Assembly: GCA_937973565.1 (NCBI GenBank)
Contig: CALJKQ010000264.1
Location: forward strand, 1 to 8,994
Length of the DNA: 8,994 bases
Direction of reading: 5' to 3'
Source: an uncultured Saprospiraceae bacterium
Lineage (GTDB): Bacteria; Bacteroidota; Bacteroidia; Chitinophagales; Saprospiraceae
Below the pieces are notes generated by a model, which ran no database searches, was not told the DNA's origin, and was given only the letters and a program-made list of their open reading frames with translations. Position numbers and translations under genes: made by a program. Shown one piece after another: positions 5,501 through 8,994 of the stretch. Position 1 is the first letter of the stretch, and the number at the start of each line of letters is the position of its first letter.

Positions 5501-8025
5501 GCATAGTTGTGGAGGTAGCTGTTTCCTCCTGTAGCATGGATATAGGCGGACCCGTTTTGCATACCGCTATTGGCCGGACTTATGGTCGCCGTGGTGAGTA
5601 GTGCAGGGAAGACCTGAATGCTGATTTCATTGCTCATCTTGCGGCTGCCGTTTGCATCGGTATAAGCTACGCGATACAAACCAGATTTGCTTGCATAGAT
5701 GGTTTGTGTCCGTTGACCTGTGCTCCAAAGGTAATTGCTTCCACCGGGTGCAATCAACGCCAAGCTATCTCCTTCGCAAAATGTATGGGAGCCGTTGTGC
5801 TGAATGGTGTCAACCAGGTAAGGACCTATTTCTAGCTGTTTGACGATGGTGGATTGGCAATTAGGTGCAAGGCTCACCTTGAGTGCCACATCATAAATGC
5901 CAGGCAAGGCAAAAGTATGATGGGCATCCAGGGTTGTGTATTCTGTGGTACCGTTGGCCAGGATATCCCAGGCAAAGGTGGCTCCCATGGCCAAATTCTG
6001 GCTGGTGTTGGTGAGTGTCATCAACTGACCGGCATTGACCAGATTACTCGAAAAGTTTGCAACTGGCAGGGCACATGGAGGTGTTACCACATCAAAGTTG
6101 ATGGCTTTGGGCAGACTCCAGTCTCCGCGAAGGTTTTTAACCCTGATGGCCAGTTTATGGCTTCCTGCAGACAGATTGGATGCCAGCGCTATGCGTTTCA
6201 CATCAATGGCATTATTTACATTGAAAGTCAGTGGCAGACCTTTTCCTTCTCCCGGATCAGCGTCAAAAAAATATTCTGCGCATACCAGGGGCCATTGGAT
6301 AGTGTCCGGTGTTTCAATGGGAATGTCGACGATCACCGCCACTGATTTTTCGATGCCCCAGTTCATTGCTTCATTTCTAAAACGGACGGTCAGTCGATGG
6401 AGACCAGGTCCCAGACCTGCAAAATCAATGGTATTGTCATCATTAAAACTGTTTTGAGGGGGATTGATGGTGAAACCATTGCCCTGGTTAATGCCGGGAT
6501 CTGAATCGAAATAATATTCCAGCTTGTTAAGATTGCCTGCCTGCTGTGGTGCGGGCAGATTATCCAGATAGACATAGAGGTAATTGACGCATGACCAAAA
6601 TCCTGAAGCGTTTTTGACCCTAAAGTTAATTTTATTGATACCTGCTTCCAACATCGAGGTGTCGATTCTAAAATAGTTGTCCAGGGTATCCCCTGTTATG
6701 CCATTCAAAAATGAATGGCCATTGCCGGGTCCGGGGTCGGTTTGGCCAATGAAATACTCAGCGGCTGTAATGCCGGAATTACTAAACATCAGGTTGCCAA
6801 GCTGGAAATTAACTATTTCGGGGCACAAACCATCTGTGACGGTACAGGTATAGGATCCGGCATTCAGGCCAAAGGAATAGGCCAGGCTGTCTCCATTTGA
6901 CCAATCGTAATCGTAGTTATAAGTGCTGCCTCCGGAAGCTGTAACCCTTGCCATACCAATGCCCAGGCCGCTTACGTCATTGGCTGAGTCTTTTTCAATG
7001 ACCATGGTTGGATTTACAGTTACCTGGAGCGGATTTGATAACGAAAGCTGGTTGTTGGCATCGATATACCTCACGCGGTAAACACCGGTCGTCCAGGCTT
7101 TGCGTTCCTGACCTGTTATACCGTCTTGCCACACCCAGTTGCTGCCGGCCGGCGCTGTAAGGTTGATGGAATCACCGTTACACAGCATCGGAGATCCTAC
7201 ATAGTTAATATTTTTTGATAATACGGGTCCTACCACAACAGGTTTAATAACCGAAGTCGTACACGCAGGACTACCGTTGATGACCCTGAGTCTTACATCA
7301 TATGTACCTGGACTGCTGAAGGTGTGCAACGCATTTTGTGCGGTATACTCCACACTACCATTGGACAGGATGTCCCACTCATAGGTCGCATTGTTTTCCA
7401 GGTTGGTGCTCGTATTTGTTAGACTGGTAGCTGTGCCTGCATTTACCGTAGTGGAAGTAAATCCAACTTGCGCCAGGTTGCATGAGGGTGCTGTAATGGT
7501 TAAATTAACTGAACGTACACTGCTCCATTGGCCATTGAATTGCTTAACCCTGAAACATACCTTGTGTACACCCTGGGTCAGTGAATTAATGTTGAATGTT
7601 CGAGATAAATTGATGTCTGTCCCTACGGGAAGCCAAGTCTTTTCACCATTTCCTTCCCCGGGATCGGTATTGAAAAAATACTCCGCTTCCACCAGGTAGT
7701 TTTGCACAGTATCCAGCAGTGGGAATGTTATGTTGTTGGGGTTTATATAAAACAAACGGGCTGTGGCTACCTCCCAGAAACCGTCGGAATCTTTGGTCCT
7801 CATGGCAAGCATGTGAAAACCGGAAGGATATCCGGTGACCGGAATAATAAAATCTTCATCGATGCTGTCCCCGGGCATGACGGTGAGCGAATTACCGAAG
7901 CCGATGCCGGGATCGGTATCAATAAAGTATTCAGCTGCAGTGATTTGTTTTTGTGAATGGCCAAATGGCAGCCAGGCCCAAAAAAATAAGACTGTAAGCA
8001 GCAGGTATTTTAGTGTGTTGAACAT
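2530..8025 (-). CDS. Giant secreted repeat protein: ten DPG modules with PKD, Ig-like and SprB repeats, beta-helix-like tail
   Basis: This is a complete 1831-residue surface or secreted protein, probably an adhesin; that role is inferred from domain content. The start is the ATG at 8025, which opens a good signal peptide (MFNTLKYLLLTVLFFWAWLP..GHS). A TTG eight codons upstream, directly after the previous gene's stop, would add a charged MEKCKFDS and is less likely. Residues 28-1354 are three tandem super-units of ~80-residue EYF..DPGxG modules, then a PKD domain, an Ig-like domain (C-x-GDS ... SGxYxVxYxD) and a SprB-type repeat (ASGG..Y.YxWSNG ... AGTYxVTVSD). Two more modules span 1355-1505. 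Ig-like (~1508-1587) and PKD-like (~1588-1674; YQWTFPAG, ATNSCGVGEYS) domains follow. Residues 1675-1831 begin CFCDDV and contain GSIRNAIGCA, INKNITI and GNTLTLNNVNI, typical of a right-handed beta-helix or SLR-type tail. No membrane anchor or type IX sorting domain is visible at the end (GSCQLKIE). Export by type IX secretion is plausible from the SprB and PKD content but not shown. The start lies 24 nt after gene 1, suggesting one operon. Confidence 0.93.
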   Translation of the reverse strand: MFNTLKYLLLTVLFFWAWLPFGHSQKQITAAEYFIDTDPGIGFGNSLTVMPGDSIDEDFIIPVTGYPSGFHMLAMRTKDSDGFWEVATARLFYINPNNITFPLLDTVQNYLVEAEYFFNTDPGEGNGEKTWLPVGTDINLSRTFNINSLTQGVHKVCFRVKQFNGQWSSVRSVNLTITAPSCNLAQVGFTSTTVNAGTATSLTNTSTNLENNATYEWDILSNGSVEYTAQNALHTFSSPGTYDVRLRVINGSPACTTSVIKPVVVGPVLSKNINYVGSPMLCNGDSINLTAPAGSNWVWQDGITGQERKAWTTGVYRVRYIDANNQLSLSNPLQVTVNPTMVIEKDSANDVSGLGIGMARVTASGGSTYNYDYDWSNGDSLAYSFGLNAGSYTCTVTDGLCPEIVNFQLGNLMFSNSGITAAEYFIGQTDPGPGNGHSFLNGITGDTLDNYFRIDTSMLEAGINKINFRVKNASGFWSCVNYLYVYLDNLPAPQQAGNLNKLEYYFDSDPGINQGNGFTINPPQNSFNDDNTIDFAGLGPGLHRLTVRFRNEAMNWGIEKSVAVIVDIPIETPDTIQWPLVCAEYFFDADPGEGKGLPLTFNVNNAIDVKRIALASNLSAGSHKLAIRVKNLRGDWSLPKAINFDVVTPPCALPVANFSSNLVNAGQLMTLTNTSQNLAMGATFAWDILANGTTEYTTLDAHHTFALPGIYDVALKVSLAPNCQSTIVKQLEIGPYLVDTIQHNGSHTFCEGDSLALIAPGGSNYLWSTGQRTQTIYASKSGLYRVAYTDANGSRKMSNEISIQVFPALLTTATISPANSGMQNGSAYIHATGGNSYLHNYAWSGGQTTPAIVNMASGSYFVTVSDPHCPAILNINIGSIPVPADGLLAAEFFTGSDPGPGNGTAVGITKDDEIDSYFNLNLTGYPIGAHYLYFRVKNASGFWSIVQPLIVVITETTTLPSEKPLIVAAQYYFDVDPGVDNALYFTGLVPDSILNETLQADFSQLNTGLHKMYIRVKDEEGKWSPSNAISILIDVQLSPPDTLDYPLVKAEYFLEQDPGEGKGTGIILSGKMSINELIATSLDTLPPGNYTAYLRVMNLQRQWSIVKPFTFSVFQTSACQQPVADFSYQPTSAGMAMSLEDESLNADPGALYQWDIDLDDTTDYTTADISHIFNNPGIYRVRLKVLNSFICYSSVIKEVEVGPFYRDTLLLSGPATQCGGDSLIIFAPPGSNYLWNIGENTDSLIVTESGIFQVHYTDLNGNRRLSNEVSIHFNPKINVYAEVSPANMGLSNGSANIFVNGGNTYFYDYSWSNGATLSMQDSLAAGTYLVTVSDDACEEHLSIQVGSIMPPGDIITHAEYFIGFIDPGPGQGAPVQVTYANEINAFFSFQLNGLDPGLYTMFFRTKKSNGFWSTVQPLQVVISDTTSLQYPPKPNLESIEYYFGAGDPGEGMSIPWTSIQVDTTLSDTLAISVASLGSGQNKVYLRVKDSEGQYSIVKGGNFQICNQPYTPSIIPDSTVCENTQIVLTAMSTTPGVTYLWQGPGNFTSTAQNPVLSNVGASDAGIYKVYAVLNGNCFSLSNDMQLEVNLLPGDAGNVLSTLTECTASTVFFVPLINNAVNYQWTFPAGVNYLAGNNTNNIAVSFSGFAGAFDLKVRATNSCGVGEYSAPLTVNTCFCDDVTALGDIGLGSIRNAIGCADPTDTIYIDPVFLGQSFEVNNNPLYINKNITIHPPGGGNMRGTNSHSRQNEVVVFTNQTGGAVFDVGLGNTLTLNNVNIVIGSQPGAMAISNHGIVNMTNTSLIKTAGTNTSHVCNFPYSSMFMDGSCQLKIE
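2533..3003 (-). other. C-terminal beta-helix-like tail domain of the giant repeat protein
   Basis: Residues 1675-1831 differ from the rest of the protein. They open with C-F-C-D-D, then GLGSIRNAIGCA and DTIYID, the opening common in SLR-type and choice-of-anchor beta-helix proteins. Alternating short hydrophobic strands and Asn/Gly turns follow (PLYINKNITI, GNTLTLNNVNI, NHGIVNMTNTSLI). About 157 residues would give only a few coils, so this is a short helix or cap. It is the same broad fold class as the gene upstream. Fold assignment is from pattern only. Confidence 0.6.
3490..3963 (-). repeat. Partial fourth super-unit: DPG modules X3 and Y4
   Basis: Residues 1355-~1512 hold two more DPG modules. 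X3 has THAEYFIGFIDPGPGQG and SNGFWS. Y4 has ESIEYYFGAGDPGEG. The third module and the PKD/Ig/SprB block that should follow are absent; an Ig-like and a PKD-like domain of different sequence replace them. Y4 is the only one of the ten modules in which the conserved tryptophan of the GxWS motif is replaced, reading EGQYS. Confidence 0.85.
3964..5367 (-). repeat. Super-unit 3 (X2-Y3-Z3-PKD3-Ig3-SprB3), 468 residues
   Basis: Residues 887-1354. Modules start at L887 (AAEFFTGSDPGPGNG), I966 (VAAQYYFDVDPG) and V1048 (KAEYFLEQDPGEGKG). The PKD domain follows at C1119 to P1203, the Ig-like domain at ~1204-1275 and the SprB repeat at ~1276-1354 (GLSNGSANIFVNGG ... YSWSNGA). Cysteines 1119, 1191, 1218 and 1337 each lie exactly 468 residues after their counterparts in unit 2. 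The copies are diverged at protein level and share only short DNA words, so duplication is not recent. Confidence 0.9.
5368..6771 (-). repeat. Super-unit 2 (X1-Y2-Z2-PKD2-Ig2-SprB2), 468 residues
   Basis: Residues 419-886. Modules start at I419 (TAAEYFIGQTDPGPGNG), L499 (NKLEYYFDSDPG) and V581 (CAEYFFDADPGEGKG). The PKD domain runs from C651 to P735, the Ig-like domain ~736-807 (FCEGDSLALIAPGGS) and the SprB repeat ~808-886 (GMQNGSAYIHATGG ... YAWSGG). Its length is exactly that of unit 3, with domain landmarks at the same offsets apart from a one-residue shift at module Y. Confidence 0.9.
6772..7944 (-). repeat. Super-unit 1 (X0-Z1-PKD1-Ig1-SprB1), one module short
   Basis: Residues 28-418. 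Only two DPG modules precede the PKD block. The first, at I28 (TAAEYFIDTDPGIG), is X-like: it shares ITAAEYFI with X1 and the pattern TGYPxGxHxL...GFW with X2. The second, at V112 (EAEYFFNTDPGEGNG), is Z-like. The unit is 391 residues between X-module landmarks against 468 in the others, so about 77 residues, one Y module, are absent. From the PKD domain on, it is in register with the later units (C255, C282 and C401 are each 468 before their counterparts). The SprB copy is atypical, with GLGIGMARV where the others have NGSA. Confidence 0.88.
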
Positions 8026-8049
8026 GCTGTCAAACTTACATTTCTCCAA

Positions 8050-8994
8050 TTAATTTCTTGCCTTGGCCTTAATGTTGCCCTGGATGGTTCCATTGACCGG
8101 CACCGAACTGTTAGGCAGAGAAAGTGAAGTGACTACCGGAAGCTGCGAATATCCTTTTAATTGATTGAGAGGAAAAGAACCACCTGTAAGTCCAATGTTG
8201 GTAGCAGATGTACCGGCTCCAATTGCAGGAGATCCGGCCTGTAAGCCATAATTATGGGACCAGCTGAAGGCAGCACCCAAGGCAGGGTAGTCTATGAAAA
8301 GGGGGTTAGTATTGACCAGGTTACCTGTGCCCGTATTTCCTGTGCCAGTTGTGGGAGGTAGGGCATTGTTGTTGCAAAGATAGGTGATATTGTTGTTGAA
8401 AATGGAGTTGGAGGCACCGGTGGGTTCAGCTTTGTAAAAGATGCAGTTCTCGACCATAATGTTTGAAATACCAGGAGCAAACGTATTGGTAGTTCGGTTC
8501 AAAAAAATACAATTCTTAAATTTGTAAATAGTGACGTTGCCAATTATTATTTGATTACTAAAAATACAGTTTTCAAGTCTAAAATCAGAACCGGTTACTG
8601 TTCCTTGTTCATAAAATGAACCGTCAGCAAAGAGTGAATTTCTAATATTAAAATTATTGTAGACGGTGGCGTACGGATATAAATTTGTAAACTTGCAACG
8701 ATCGATGGATATGTTAGCAAGAATCCTTTGAGCGGGTGATGCACCTGTAAAATCACCGTTAATATACATGTCGCCCTGGAATAAAATTCCGATTAATTTT
8801 GAGCCGCTGGCTCCCTGTGAAATACTAGCATTTTTTATCCAAAAAGCCCCCCCAATGGTTGTATTTAATCCATCCGGATTATTTATCCCTTCTCCAATAA
8901 TAGTAAGTGGCTTTGTTAAGTTTATTGTCTCAGAATAGGTGGATGAAGATCCAGCTATCAGTAATGTGTCATTGTTTGCTGCTGCTGTTATGGC
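8050..8994 (-). CDS. Right-handed parallel beta-helix (pectate-lyase-like) secreted protein, 5'-partial
   Basis: The frame is open from the window edge to the TAA at 8050-8052, giving 314 residues with no start inside. The ATG at 8769 is internal, because the 75 codons before it continue the same fold. The visible N-terminus shows the usual opening of beta-helix proteins (NNDTLLIAGSSSTYSETI, then KPLTIIGEG at 28-36). A ladder of coils with an N-C/S-I-F step follows: RCKF 99-102, NSLF 119-122, NCIF 142-145, NCIF 161-164, NCIF 183-186, NSIF 196-199. The end has NPLFID (230-235) and AGSPAIGAGT (253-262), the closing pattern of this fold, then a strand-rich C-terminus ending in IKAKARN. Such proteins bind or cleave polysaccharides, or are structural surface proteins. 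No catalytic residues can be identified, so enzymatic activity is not claimed. A signal peptide is expected beyond the window. No sorting domain is visible at the natural C-terminus. The next gene starts 24 nt later. Confidence 0.87.
   Translation of the reverse strand, partial: AITAAANNDTLLIAGSSSTYSETINLTKPLTIIGEGINNPDGLNTTIGGAFWIKNASISQGASGSKLIGILFQGDMYINGDFTGASPAQRILANISIDRCKFTNLYPYATVYNNFNIRNSLFADGSFYEQGTVTGSDFRLENCIFSNQIIIGNVTIYKFKNCIFLNRTTNTFAPGISNIMVENCIFYKAEPTGASNSIFNNNITYLCNNNALPPTTGTGNTGTGNLVNTNPLFIDYPALGAAFSWSHNYGLQAGSPAIGAGTSATNIGLTGGSFPLNQLKGYSQLPVVTSLSLPNSSVPVNGTIQGNIKAKARN

Noticed and set aside
5854..6345. 163-codon plus-strand open frame
   Set aside because: It lies wholly antisense to super-unit 2 of the giant gene, whose protein sequence is clearly real. 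The antisense frame has no domain-like pattern.
3490..7944. CRISPR-like or recent tandem DNA repeat
   Set aside because: The periodicity is at protein level. Unit copies share only short DNA words, the spacing is hundreds of bases, and the frame is one continuous coding sequence.
6772..7944. Assembly collapse as the cause of the missing module in unit 1
   Set aside because: Module copies are too diverged in DNA for short-read collapse to be likely, and the frame and linker are intact. A real deletion or ancestral state is more plausible, though long reads would settle it.
8023..8049. TTG at 8049 as the start of the giant gene
   Set aside because: It would place a charged eight-residue extension before an otherwise standard signal peptide. 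The ATG at 8025 fits better.

Overview
The window looks like a metagenomic contig end from a member of the Bacteroidota, probably a gliding or particle-attached environmental lineage near Saprospiria, Chitinophagia or Sphingobacteriia. The lineage is an inference. It rests on SprB-type repeats, PKD and Ig-like blocks, very long secreted repeat proteins, and A/T-rich start regions without a well-placed Shine-Dalgarno site. All genes lie on the minus strand, so the reading order is from high to low coordinates. No RNA gene, CRISPR array, transposase or integrase was found.

Layout, in transcription order. (1) 8994 to 8050: the 3' part of a right-handed beta-helix (pectate-lyase-like) secreted protein. 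Its frame stays open to the window edge, so its start lies outside. (2) 8025 to 2530: a complete 1831-residue secreted mosaic protein that starts 24 nt after gene 1. It carries ten copies of an ~80-residue module with an invariant DPG in an EYF...DPGxG motif. These modules are nested in a higher-order array: [X-Y-Z modules]-PKD-Ig-like-SprB, with a period of exactly 468 residues in the later units. The array is followed by Ig-like and PKD-like domains and a beta-helix-like tail. (3) 2397 to 33: a secreted protein with LamG, Big_2-like, an unassigned His-rich (possibly metal-binding) and CUB domains. Its end is cut by the contig edge.

Bases 1-32 are not biological. They match the Illumina TruSeq adapter, and they give gene 3 a false C-terminus (IGRAHV and a stop).

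Together the three genes look like a cell-surface or exoprotein locus: adhesion and carbohydrate-contact domains (LamG, CUB, beta-helix, PKD, SprB) on proteins with signal peptides. Genes 1 and 2 are probably co-transcribed. Gene 3 follows after a 132-nt gap in the same direction. No canonical type IX secretion C-terminal sorting domain is visible in either protein whose natural end is seen. The most novel content is the DPG module and the regularity of its nested array, including a fixed four-cysteine pattern in each unit.
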